A DNA stretch of 64,000 nt from Thelephora terrestris (lineage: Eukaryota > Basidiomycota > Agaricomycetes > Thelephorales > Thelephoraceae): contig WIUZ02000016.1 of the NCBI GenBank assembly GCA_015956445.1, positions 62,001 to 126,000 on the forward strand, read 5' to 3'. The notes below the pieces were generated by a model. It did no database searches. It was not told where the DNA came from and saw only the letters and a program-made list of their open reading frames with translations. Both the position numbers and the translations under genes were made by a program. Of the stretch, positions 21,093 through 32,318 are shown in pieces; position 1 is the stretch's first letter; every line of letters begins with the position of its first letter.

Positions 21093-23710
21093 TCCGCGGG
21101 GAACTTTAAACGATCGTCCCTGATCGCAATTATCCCAACAAGTCTGGGATTCATTATTTTATATTTACTGATTGTAAACACAATAGAGGTGGACGTACAT
21201 TCCAAGGGATAGACCCTGACCATCTCAATCCTGATTGAATAGAAGAGGACTCTGAGATGGTACTGGAATTCCAGATCACTTTGTCCTTTTCTGAGGTGTA
21301 GGTGGAATGGATCACATCGGTGGTAGAGGTGGAAGAATTGTCCGTCAATTTCTCCTATCAAGTTGACTAGCGTCTGCAAGTGAACCCGTTCCCGTTTGTT
21401 GTAGTAGAGGTAGCAATAGAGTTCGAGGGAGGTAGTCCAATACTGGTCTATTCCTTCTGGCTCTACACAGTAGTCGATGATGTGCATGTTTTCTGGGAAG
21501 GGATGTTGGTTGTGATAGGGTCTTGCCGTTGAAGGCGATGAGCTGGCGGTTCCATTCATGATCGCATCCAAACCTTTTTATTCGTAATGGGTTTGGCCTC
21601 ATGTAAGGGGCAAGGTGGTAAGACAAATGCTTTGATAGGTTCTAGACTTAATTTAGTTTTTGACAGCTGGGCGCTGGAAGGGCAGAACGTTTGACAGGTG
21701 AGGGTGTCAAGCGGGCGGAATGCTAACGGGCGGAATGTTACGGCTTAATATGGTTAGTAGCTAGGACGTTCAGAATACAAAAGGGGAAACTAATATAACT
21801 AAAAATAGAAATAACCTGAATGGGGCCGAGGCCTTGGGTAGGGTCCAGGCAAATTGTCAAATCAACATTTGATGTGACCGGACCCCTTCAGAGGTGCCGA
21901 TCGAAGAAGGTTACATAAAAATTGAATAAGAAGGAGGGAGGGGAAAAGAGACGGTTCTTAGAAGGGTGAAGGGGCGAAGGGATTGGACGCATGAATGGTG
22001 AAGTGATTGAGGATATATAAAAATCGGGACGAAATTTGATTGGAAGGGAAGGGGGGGATGGAAAACGGGACAAAACATGTATTGCTGGCGGGCGGAGCGG
22101 ACGTTTGTATAGACGAGCAAAGGTATTGCTAAGGAGACGTTCCTAACTACAAGTTTTAAGGTTTAACTGACGTATGTGCCGTTTCACCTGCCTTACAAAC
22201 TTCTTGTCGTTATCTACTAGTCGCAAATTAATGTAGGAATGAAGGAGAGGGTGGTTCAACCATCCGGCACATCCGGTTATGGTCCTCCGCTTGAGAGATT
22301 CTTTGAGTAGATACTGGCGTAGGCCCTTGTTCTTGAGTAGGTAGTTTAAGACGTCGCTTGCAGAGTTCCAGGATTCTCCCATATAGTTCTTGATGGGAAT
22401 GTGGTCTCTTGTTCGTTCTGACACGGGGGTCATCCGGATGATCCTGAATTTGTAGTGGCTTTTTCAAGGACCTCTTTAGCTATTCCTTTGGTTCGCTTGT
22501 GTACAAGTCCTACCGTTTCATGTAGGCGATAACATCAACTTGTTTCTTGTAACGTCGTGCAATTAACATGCTTGATGGGTAAAGTTCGATGGGGAGGATA
22601 CATAGGAGGTGGCGGTTGTTTGTGGTTGGGGGTCGTAATGTTGCTGGGTCATGATGTCGTAAGGTTCTATGGGTCATAAGTCGTAATGTTGCTGTGTTGC
22701 GTTGTCGTTAAGTCATTAAGTTCGTAAGGTAGGATGTCAATTTTTCCGGCTGGAGTCAGTTTCCTGTTGTTGGCCTCTGCCGTCCTAGGCGATATTCTTC
22801 TGCATTCTTATCTTCCTTAGTCATTCGGGGTAAATTAATGACGGTGGGAAAAGGAACTTTTTAAATTTGCGGGGGGGGCAGCTATCTACTTTGATTGGTA
22901 GTTTAGATTATGCCTAAACTACGGTATGACTTCGCAATTCGATGTTTTTGGGAACAGATGCTGGCGAGATACTGGTTTTTGATGTCTTCCATAAATACTT
23001 TGTCTGGGGTATTGCGTTCGAGGAGGAAGGGGTAGAGGAATGATTCGTGGTCGACCCAGATGGCTTCCCAGGTCGTGGAGCGACGTTTTTCAGTGGCCAT
23101 GTAAATTTGCTGGCGGGCCTTCTTGTGTTTGAGGAGGTAAAGGAGGATGTGGGAGACGGAGGTGAGGCAGGTGTTGGGAGGGAGGGTGATAAGTACGCAA
23201 TTTCCTTCAGCGTAACTACACTCCATGGTTTTCAAAGGAAGGGGGAGGGGTTTTGATGTTGTAATGAACGGTTGGCCAAATACCAGTGTTGTGGCTATGT
23301 CGCGGATCTTGAAGTCAGGTCCTAGGGATGTCTGAGGGAAGGACTTGGTCGCACCTTTGGTATAGGGGTTGGAGAGGAGAGGGGAGGGGTAACGATTGTG
23401 TGGTCTCTTCAAGCAGTTAAGTAGAGAGAGTGGGGAGGGACAGGAAAAGGGGTTAGCGGAGAGGCCAGTTCGCCGTTTCGTGTGAATATGCCGTTGGTGT
23501 GGGTGCTCCGTTCTTGATAAGGTTATCTTGATCGGATCATATTCCCATAAGCAGATTAGTATGGATGATCCATGCGTCACTTGATGTCGGCCTTCTTGTG
23601 CCACTGTTTGCTTTCCAGGCGTAAGGGAGGGGAAGTCTTGGATTGTTGGTGGGGGATAAGTCGCTAAGATAACCGTATACAGGGTGTAATGACAGTGGGG
23701 GGTAGGGGGT

Positions 23711-26700
23711 TTAATGAGTGGATGATTCCGAGCTGCTTTCTTGCTGAGATCCTTGGGTATCTTCATCTGATTGTTCCTGGAGGTTCTCATCTTCAACTTC
23801 GTTATCTGAGGTGACTAGTTCAGCCCATTGGCCTAGATCCTGTCTTTTTACGTATGGGATTAGTCTATAGGCGGCTATGTGTTCTGCTAGTTCACTACTG
23901 TCCATTTCTTCCAGGATGTAAGATCCTCCTTGAGTTCGTCTTATGACACGGTAGGGTCCCATGTACCTATCAGCAGTCTTCCTTTCAATAGACACACTGT
24001 TTTCAATCCGGTTATTTCGTACTAGTACTAGATCACCTGACCGATAGGCTGTTTTCCTGAGACGCCTAGCAAACTTCTTTTCATAAGCTTCCTTGGATTT
24101 GAATCTTGACTTCTGGAGAATTTTCTGTGCTTTAGCTATATCTTCTGGAAGCCTGAGCAACTGGCGTGCTCTGGCCTGGACAAGTTCGTCTCTGGTCATT
24201 CCTGGCTCAAAGTCGTCGACTAATAGTGTTGCGTCAGTGAGGTCTCCTGGTAGCAAAGGATGAATTCCATGTAATAAGTAATACGGGCTATATCCTGTAG
24301 ATTTTCGAACTGTGATCCTGTCAGCATAGTTAGCTGCTGAGACAAAGAGAGGCCATTTGGATAAGTCTCCTTTGCATAACTTTACTAGTGCATCACGGAT
24401 GTTATAGTGACCACGTTCTACTGGTCCGTTGGCTTGAGAATTGTAGGGAGAAATCTTGATATGACGTATTCCATATTTTTCCAGTAGATCAGAAAATTCT
24501 TTCCTGAAGGAAGGACCGTTATCTGTTACTACTTCCAGAACTATTCCATAACGCAGGATGATCTTCTTTTAGGAAGAACCTAGCCATGACTTTGGCTTTA
24601 TCCCTTGCTATAGCTTTACATTCCGTAACACCGGAAAGGTCATCTCTACAGTTGATTAACCAACGCTTACCTCTGGCTAAGGGCATACTCATTACATCTA
24701 CATAGACCTTGCTAAACAAACGGGGAGGGTGGGAAACAGTGATAGGAATATGCATCTTCTTGGTGCTTCTGATTTGACAGGTATGACAGCTTTGTACGTG
24801 TTCCTTGATCTGTTGTCTCATTCCTGGCCAAAAGTACCGAAGGGTTACGAACTGCTCCACAGCCCATACTCCATGGTGAGCTATGTCTTCATGAGCTTCC
24901 CATAAGATTTCTTTCCTTCGTTGCTTGGGGAAGATTACTACTTGGGTAGGGTAGCCTAGGCGACGTTTGTACATATGGGCTTCTTCCATGTAGAAGGGTT
25001 CTGCCTTCTTGAGAAAAGCTTTCCTCTGCCTGGCAAACCTAAAGTTTGGAGTCTTTTTCGTAACTAAATATCTAAGGATGGCGACTAGATCTTCATCAGA
25101 ATACTGATGACTTGAGGAGACAGCATACGAAGCTTTGACACTGTCGTCCAGGAAGGTTGCATCTTCCAAATGAGGGAGGGGTGAAGGGGGTTGAGGGGTT
25201 AGGTGGATTGGAGCGGGTGTAGGTTGTGAGGGGAAAGAGGGGGATCTTGAGGGGAGGGGGTCTTCTCGGATTTCAGCTGCTAAAGCAATTCTATCTATCC
25301 AATCTTCTGGGTCTGATTCTTGGGAGAAATCTTCTTCGTCGGTGGCACGTCTTCTTCTTGACAAGGCATCTGGTCCTTTGTGTTTGTCAGCAGGAACATG
25401 GACAAGTTCAAACAGAAACTGTTTGATTCCCTTGATCCATCGATTCATTGTTGCTCCTGGGACAATATCGGGGTGTTTTAGCATACCTCCGATACTAGAA
25501 GCATCAACTTCTACAATCAGATTCTTAACTCCAGAAAGATAAGCTCTAAACTTATGCAACGCACGGAATAGTCCGTATAGCTCTAGTTTAGATTGGCCAT
25601 AGCGATCACTGAATCCTCCTAGGGGAATAGATCCATACCTTGCTGGGATACGGCGATCATTTTCATCGTCTTGAGAGAGAATCATACCTATTCCATGCAC
25701 ACTAGTGTCTACTGATAGGTAAACAGGTTTGTCACTGGAATAATCAATTGATCGTAAAGCTGGTGCGCTTGATACCAAGTCTTTTAGCTTTTCAAAGGCT
25801 TCCTGTTGCTCTGTGTCCCAATGGAACTCTGTTTCTTTTCTGGTTAGATCGACCAAGGGTCTAGCCAAACGGCTAAAGTCCTTAATCCAAATCCGCACTG
25901 TTCCACAGAGGCCTAGGAATCCTCTAACTTCTTTCAGGTTAATTGGAGTTGGCCAATTCTTGATCTTCTGGGCACGACAATCTACTGGTTCTCTGCCTTT
26001 AGCACTGCACTTGTGTCCTACTATTTCTACTTCTGCACGGCAGAGCTGCATCTTCTTAGCTGATACTGTTCCTCCAGCTTCTCCAATCCTATGAAGAACT
26101 CTGTGTACGTCATTAATGTGTTCCCAAATATATCTTCTGATACCTATATTTTCTTGGAGAGTTTCCTCCTTGCCATCTAGTTGAATATATTTCGTAGCTG
26201 GTCCTTTGATTGGTATGTCATCAATGAATACACCTGCTACATCGGGGACTTCATCTTGAAGGATAAACATCATGCAATCCTGAAATTCCGCTGGGGCATT
26301 TACATATCCCATTGGTAACGACGTAATCCTAAAGGAACCTATAGGAGTCTGGAATGCAGTTAAGTCTCTACTGTGAGGGTCAAGTACTCTGGCATGGAAT
26401 CCCCAGTACATGTCCAATACAGTGTAGACACTACGTCCAGCATAGGCTTCTACAAATTCTTCAATAATAGGGGGAACTGCGGAATCCCTGATCGTAATGC
26501 TGTTTAGATGTTGGAGGTCATGAACTATACGTAAGCTGCCATCTTTCTTGAGAACATAAAACCATCTGGACCTATAAGCAGTTTGAGCTCTCTCATAGAC
26601 TCCGGCATTGATTTTCTCCTTTAGTAACCGTAGGACTTCATCCTTGTGGGCTAATCCTAAGGGTATGTTCTTTTCTATCCATGGTTCATGCTCTATGGTA

Positions 26701-27278
26701 GGAATAATATAGTCTGAAAAATAATCACTACGAAAGGTTCCTCTTTCGTACTCATCAAAGGCAATGCTCCTTTCATTGATACAGAGTACATGCTGAAGTA
26801 GCTTTCGTTCTTCAGGCCATAGTTCCTCATGACTATCTACTGCTAGCTCTTTCATACGTTCAGAGGTAATCTTGGGAGTAGGGGAAAATGTCGGAGGGTG
26901 AAAGGGTAACTTGGGGAGATTGAGGAGGGGGTCTCGGGGAATGGTACGCCGGGGTTTCTGATGTTCAGGGATCTGTATGGCTACAGGTCTCACTTTGTCA
27001 CGTACTTTTTTGTACTTGAACACAGCACGGGGTGTATCATAAGGGAGGGTGGTTATGTTCGACTCTTCATCTTCATCTGAGTCATCAGACTGAGGCACTA
27101 AGCCAGGTAATTCTTCCCAAGATTCTTGGTCAGAAATCTCCTGCTCAGCTTGGGTATCCCAGTCTGAGTCAGAGTCGTACCTAAGAGAGGTAACGGGGTT
27201 AGGGGGAATAGGGGGAGAAATTGGTCTTACCCAGGTCTTCTTAGTCCTGTCTACGGACTTGGTAGCTTGGTGGGACAT
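23711..27278 (-). pseudogene. Pol region of gypsy copy 2
   Basis: Same order as the intact-looking pol at 55625-59191: acidic N-terminus, reverse transcriptase, RNase H, integrase zinc finger and core, GPY/F-type end. It is broken. It marks the - orientation of the element. Confidence 0.8.
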
Positions 27279-29331
27279 GGTATGTAAAATAAAAATTTTA
27301 TTTCACTTGTACCAACGGGCACCCACAACAAACAAAAATAAAAAAAAGAAGGAAAAGAAAAAAAATCTGCAAAGGCCGGAAGGGTGGGCGGGCGGGAGAA
27401 ACCGAAAAAAAAAGCCAAGGAAGAAAGGGTAAAGACTCGATGAAGCGGGACGAAGATCGAGGCGGAGAGGTCGTGGGAAAAAAGAAATAAAAGAGGAAGG
27501 GGAAACCGGGAGAGCGGAAGAAAATGATCGGGGCACAGAAAAACCGAGAGGGGGAACAGAGGAGAGGAAAGAACGGGTGGAGGAAATAAAAAATTTTAAA
27601 ATAAGGTGACGAGGTCGCGGGGAACTAATTAAGGGTGAAAACGAGGTAAAAAAAATTGAATAGAGGGAGGGCGAGAATCCGAATCCGCGGGGAACTTTTT
27701 CAAGTTGCGCCGCGCGATTAGTATGTGGCGTACGACGGGAAAGAGGCCGGGAAGCGAGAGGGGGCAGGATAGATATTAAGTAAGAAAAACGGCCTTACTA
27801 ATAAAAATACTTTAACCTTTCAGTAATGTGTGAGAGAAGGCTGATAAGCCGAGGACTTATCGCACGAGAGTTAGGTTGAAAAGGGGAGGGGGCACTCGTG
27901 TTGCACCTAGGTGTACTAACAGTAAAGTAGTCTACCTATATAATGGATATAGTGGGCGCGGCAACAAAGAGCGAAGAAAGGTAGAAACAAAAATTAAACC
28001 TGTATGTCAAATACGTAGCGATCAAAGAAAACAAAAGAATGACGTGGGAGAAGGGTGAGTGGTCCGTAAAAAAATAAGGCGGGGAGAAGGTGAAGGCGGG
28101 ATGAAACCGAAAGGGGTGGTAGAAAAAGAAGGGGGCAAAAGGGAACGGCTAGCGTTCGGAAGAAGGATAGAACTAACGAAAGGAAGGGTGGGTGAGGGTA
28201 CGGTAAAAAAAGTCCAAAGGGAAGCGGGGTACGGAAAGATCAAGGCGAAGGGATCGGGTGGTGGTGGCGGCGGGTGCACTCGTTTGGAGGAGACGAGGGC
28301 AGCGGCGTGCACAGGAGAGGCGGTAGGAGCGGCGGGAGGTTGGTTTGAGGGGGAGAGAGAAACGGCGGGGGTGGAGAGAGGTTGTGGTCGAGGTCTTCGG
28401 AAGGGGGAGCGAGATCGGAGGTTTGACGGAAGGGCGACGGTTGAGCGGCGCGGTAGACGCGGGATCTGGAGAAAGGTGGGCGTGAGATACGTGAGAGACG
28501 GTGGACCAGGCTAGGCTAGGTCCGCGAGAAATTATGAGTTGGTAGGCTACGGAAATTTCAAGAGAAAGTGATAAGGTGAGATGGGAATAGGCGAGACGGG
28601 ATAGAAGGGTCGAAACGAAAGGGGAATAGAGATGGGGACTTAGCGGAAAATCACGAACGTGCGGTACCCGGTCTAAGGGTTGAGGTACCAAACGCCGTAG
28701 ACGTTTCCGAGGCAGTCGGGTGAGAGAGAGGTAGGCGAGAGAGAGATTCGAGAGAGAGGGAGGGAGAGTAGGCGAAAATGAGTGAGAGAGAGATTAGGCG
28801 GGGAAATTTACTGTTTGGGGAATGCGGGGTGTCGTAAAAGGTGAATTAGCCGATAGAGGTGGTTGTAGGGTAGTCGTCAATGTCGAAAAGAGAGAGATGA
28901 GAGGCCGGGATAGAGTTGGGGTGGAGGTATAAGGTCGGGGTCGGGGTATGTTGGTAGGCGGTGGCAGAGCAAGGTTGCAAAGCGAGGAGGCGTCAGAGAC
29001 GAGCGAGGAACCGCGGAGGTGTTGTACAGTCGACCAGCGATGGGAGAGTCCGACGTTCGTCAAGAACGAGGGACGTGAGAGAGAGAGGGACGTCTGAGGA
29101 CGTGGGGGAGAGAGAGAGATGGGGGCGTCAATGAGACGGAAGAAAAAGTGCTTAAGTCGACAGCCGACTTACGAATGAGGAAAGGCGCCAGGAACCGGAG
29201 ATCGGATCAAACGTTTCTCTGAATCCGATCCGCCTGACTAAAGATTATGTTACGGGTCGGGTTGATAAGGCGCACGAGGTGGGTTGGACGTCAATAAACG
29301 AGTGAGGTGGATAGGGGTGGCGTTTCTTACG

Positions 29332-30084
29332 TTAAAACACGGACACAGTCTTGACAGTAGGGTTAGCATGAGGGTGAGGGGAATCCTGGGTGGCGCAATC
29401 TTGGTTTGATGGGCGGGCATTAGCGGAATATATGGCGGAAATCACGACCTGGTAGAGGTATTGGAAGCGGGAGGCGAGAACGGCGATATCGAGGGAATGA
29501 TCCTTGAGGGCGGTGAGAGTCGATGGGCCGTAGACATTCTTGAGGGAGTCCAACTCTTCCCATAGGGCGGCAGTCGTCTTGTTCTGGATCTTGTAATTTT
29601 CCTCGACGACCTTAGCGAGTTTCTCGATGTCGGGCGCCAAACACAGCACCGAATCCATCTTGCCATTGATTGACGTGATCTCGGCACGGGTGTCTTCGAT
29701 CTTTCCTTCCAAAGTCTTAATTTCCCCGCTAATTCTTGCGATCACCTTCTTCGTGTCTAGGGTCCGTCCTTCGGCAGCTGTCACTGATCGTGTCAGATAT
29801 CGGTGAGTTACCCTAGGGTCCTGTCGGCGATTCATCCTAATCTGGTCTGCGCGCTGCTCATTATCGGCCCTCCTGGCTTCGTTTATCTTCCACTGGAGCT
29901 CGGTAAGCAGGCATCCGTCGGCAAAAACTTGATCTTCAAGCGAGGTGATCTTCTCCTTGAGGCTTTCGGTCGTGGCGTACACGCGATCTTCAAGCATCGA
30001 GACTCGTGTCGCGATGTCCTCAAAGTCGTCAGGTTCGGGGGAGGACGGTGGGTCAGACGTGCCAGTAGTCCTTATTAAAAACAT
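29332..30084 (-). CDS. Coiled-coil reading frame next to the foldback
   Basis: An open frame of 250 residues. Most of it is predicted coiled coil with regular charged heptads (RVSMLEDRVYATTESLKEK, ISGEIKTLEGKIEDTRAEI), and it ends in a short Asn/Pro-rich tail. Its first codons lie inside the end of the foldback (30064-30084), so the true start is not known and it may be a 3' fragment. The matching place in gypsy copy 1 lacks this 1.1-kb stretch altogether, so it may belong to the element's original 5' region or to another insertion. Function not recognised. Confidence 0.35.
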   Translation of the reverse strand: MFLIRTTGTSDPPSSPEPDDFEDIATRVSMLEDRVYATTESLKEKITSLEDQVFADGCLLTELQWKINEARRADNEQRADQIRMNRRQDPRVTHRYLTRSVTAAEGRTLDTKKVIARISGEIKTLEGKIEDTRAEITSINGKMDSVLCLAPDIEKLAKVVEENYKIQNKTTAALWEELDSLKNVYGPSTLTALKDHSLDIAVLASRFQYLYQVVISAIYSANARPSNQDCATQDSPHPHANPTVKTVSVF

Positions 30085-32318
30085 TAATGTTTTAGGAGTT
30101 TTTGTCGCAAATTTGAATGATTTTTCTCATGAGTTTTTGAATGGCCTGAGGGGGGATATTTTACTCATAAAGTTTTAATGGAAATTATGGGGGGGACTGG
30201 GACCCAGCTTACTGGGCACTGGTGCTCCCAATTAGGCAGGTGCCGACAGTGTGGGTGGCCCGGGGGAGTGGATTGCTTATATAATAAAAAATTGAAAAAT
30301 TCAGGGAAATTCCAGAAAATTCTGAAAAAATTCCCACGGGTGTCAGGGAGGGCAGAAAATAAAAAATGGACTGTGGGAATTTCCGATCAAAATTTCCCAA
30401 AAAAGAAATTTTTGATGGCTTACATAAGCAACTCAAAAATGATTTTGATGTTGAATTTCCTTTTTGGGAAATTTTGATGGCTGACATAAGCAGGTCATGT
30501 GACTGAAAAAAGTGGGTGTTGCTTATGTAATCAGGTCATGTGACCGACCAAAAAAGGAAAATTTTGATGGCTTACATGAGCGTCTCAAAAATGCTTTTGG
30601 AGGGGTCTTTCCTAAAAAAGAAATTCCTTTTTAGGAAATATTTGATGGATTACCAAAAAAGGAAATTTTGATGGCTTACATAAGCAGCTCAAAAACGCTT
30701 TTTGCAAAAATTACCAAAAAAAGAAATTTTCTTTTTAGGAAAGAGTTTCCAAAAAAGGAAATTTTGATGGCTTACATAAGCAACTCAAAAATTATTTTGG
30801 CAAAAATTACCAAAAAGAAAATTTCCCAAAAAGGAAATTATATGCTAGAAAATTCGGAAAAATGCCAGAAAAATCCTAAAAAATACTGAAAAAATTCCCA
30901 CACGTCTAGAAAGTGCCCAAAATGGTAAATTATTCCCAGAAATATTCAAAAAATTGTTTTTCTGGCTGGAAAAATCAGGAAAAAATTCCAAAAAAATTCC
31001 AAAAATTCCAGAGTATAGATAAATATTTTATAAAAATTATTTCAATTTTTTTGGTCCATTGAATAGCCCATAATTTCAATATTAATATATTTTTTGCCCA
31101 AAAAATTCAAAAAAATCCCAAAAAAATTGATAAAAATAGGAAAATACAAATTTATCTGTAATATTCATTATATCATGAAGTACAGACCAGTTTGTGGTCA
31201 TAAACTAGCCCTAAACCTAGTCCTGGACCTAACCTAACCTAACCTAACCTAGCCTAACCCTAACCCTAACCCTAACCCTAACCTAGACCTAAACCTACAC
31301 CTAACCTAAACCTAAACCTAACCTAACCTAACCTAACCTAACCCTGACTTAATCTAACCTAACCTAAACCTAACCTAACCTAACCTAACCTAACCTAACC
31401 TAACCCCAAACCTAACCTGCCCTAAACCCAGCCTGCCCCAAACCTATCCTAGCACCAAACCTAAACCTAAACCTAAACCTAAACCTAACCTGCCCTAAAC
31501 CTAACTCTGACCTGGCCTAGTTCAGCCTTATCTTATCTTATCTTATCTTATCTATCTTATTCTGTCTTACCTACCCTAGACCCAACCTAACCTGACATAG
31601 TCAACTTAACCTGGTCCACCACAGATCACCCAACCTAACCTAAAGTGGTCTACCTGACCTAAACTGATGCAACTTGAGTTTATCTCTTCTAATCAGCTGT
31701 TATCTTATCTGGCCTTAATCTAAATACCGTAGCTAACCAACATCTAACCCAACCTCACCTGGCTCACCAGCAAGTAGCTGGGCTACAGGAACACACCGTG
31801 AGCTGCACCATCCCATATCCTGTATCCAACTGTCACTCAAACACAAGAACTGTGGTGGACCTACAAGTTAGTGGACCCATAAGCCCACAGACCCACAAGT
31901 ATAGGCTGTTCACTCAGTGGAAACATCTGTTATCCATCCTCACCCACGCACCACCCTCACTCTGTGTTCTGTGCCAGACTGCAACTTCACCACAGCTCAT
32001 GTTCAGCCACCTGGCTGAACCTGCAAGTCAGGGTGATAGACTACTGGTTATGGATCCATGGATTTGTAGACCTGATTGTACATGGGTTTAGCTAGGTGGC
32101 TGAACATGAGCTGTGGTGAAGTTGCAGTCTGGCACAGAACACAGAGTGAGGGTGGTGGATGGATAACAGATGTTTCCACTGAGTGAACAGCCTATACTTG
32201 TGGGTCTGTGGGCTTATGGGTCCACTAACTTGTAGGTCCACCACAGTTCTTGTGTTTGAGTGACAGTTGGATACAGGATATGGGATGGTGCAGCTCACGG
32301 TGTGTTCCTGTAGCCCAG
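30064..32318. mobile_element. Truncated foldback with telomere-like repeats, copy 2
   Basis: Starts with the same 14-bp end as the palindrome at 50437 (AGTAGTCCTTATTA) and follows the same plan. AT-rich sequence with repeated GGAAATTTTGATGGCTTACA units comes first, then CCTAA-type repeats (31205-31510), a TCTTA run, and the inner arm (31788-32030). The inner arm is inverted at about 32093-32318. The outer right arm is absent: the inverted repeat stops exactly at 32318, where element C begins. It is clearly more diverged from the copy at 50437 than the surrounding gypsy sequences are from each other. Confidence 0.65.
31205..31510 (+). repeat. Telomere-like CCTAA/CCCTAA/CCTAAA repeats
   Basis: About 300 bp of mostly 5-bp CCTAA units mixed with 6-bp CCCTAA and CCTAAA. 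Basidiomycete telomeres are usually CCCTAA/TTAGGG, so this is a degenerate relative at an internal site, not a chromosome end. A short TCTTATCTTATC run follows at about 31529-31560. Confidence 0.75.

Larger units (their letters stand above)
19531..30063 (-). mobile_element. Ty3/gypsy LTR retrotransposon fossil, copy 2, broken and incomplete
   Basis: Runs on the - strand, with its 3' LTR at 19531-21092. It is collinear with the younger copy at 48157-63409 (reverse-complemented) and about 98-99 percent alike in the pol region by eye. The extra reading frames after pol are present in the same order (about 23796-22903, 22433-22143 and 21571-21093), and pol lies at 27278-23711. The 5' LTR and gag are missing, because the 5' side runs into a foldback at 30064. 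It is broken, with at least two defects besides the lost 5' end. It interrupts the DIRS-like fossil at 19531; because the other end is lost, no target duplication can be read. Confidence 0.8.

Noticed and set aside
25226-26094. Several open frames on + within gypsy copy 2
   Set aside because: Antisense shadows of the pol coding region; the same shadows occur opposite pol in copy 1.
28059-28514. Open frame on + in the leader of gypsy copy 2 as a gene
   Set aside because: Gly/Arg-rich low-complexity shadow of pyrimidine-rich leader DNA, with no motif and not on the element's coding strand.
31205-31510. A chromosome end or telomere fusion
   Set aside because: The repeats are internal, degenerate, mostly 5-bp units, and in the palindrome at 50437 they point inward, opposite to a fusion.
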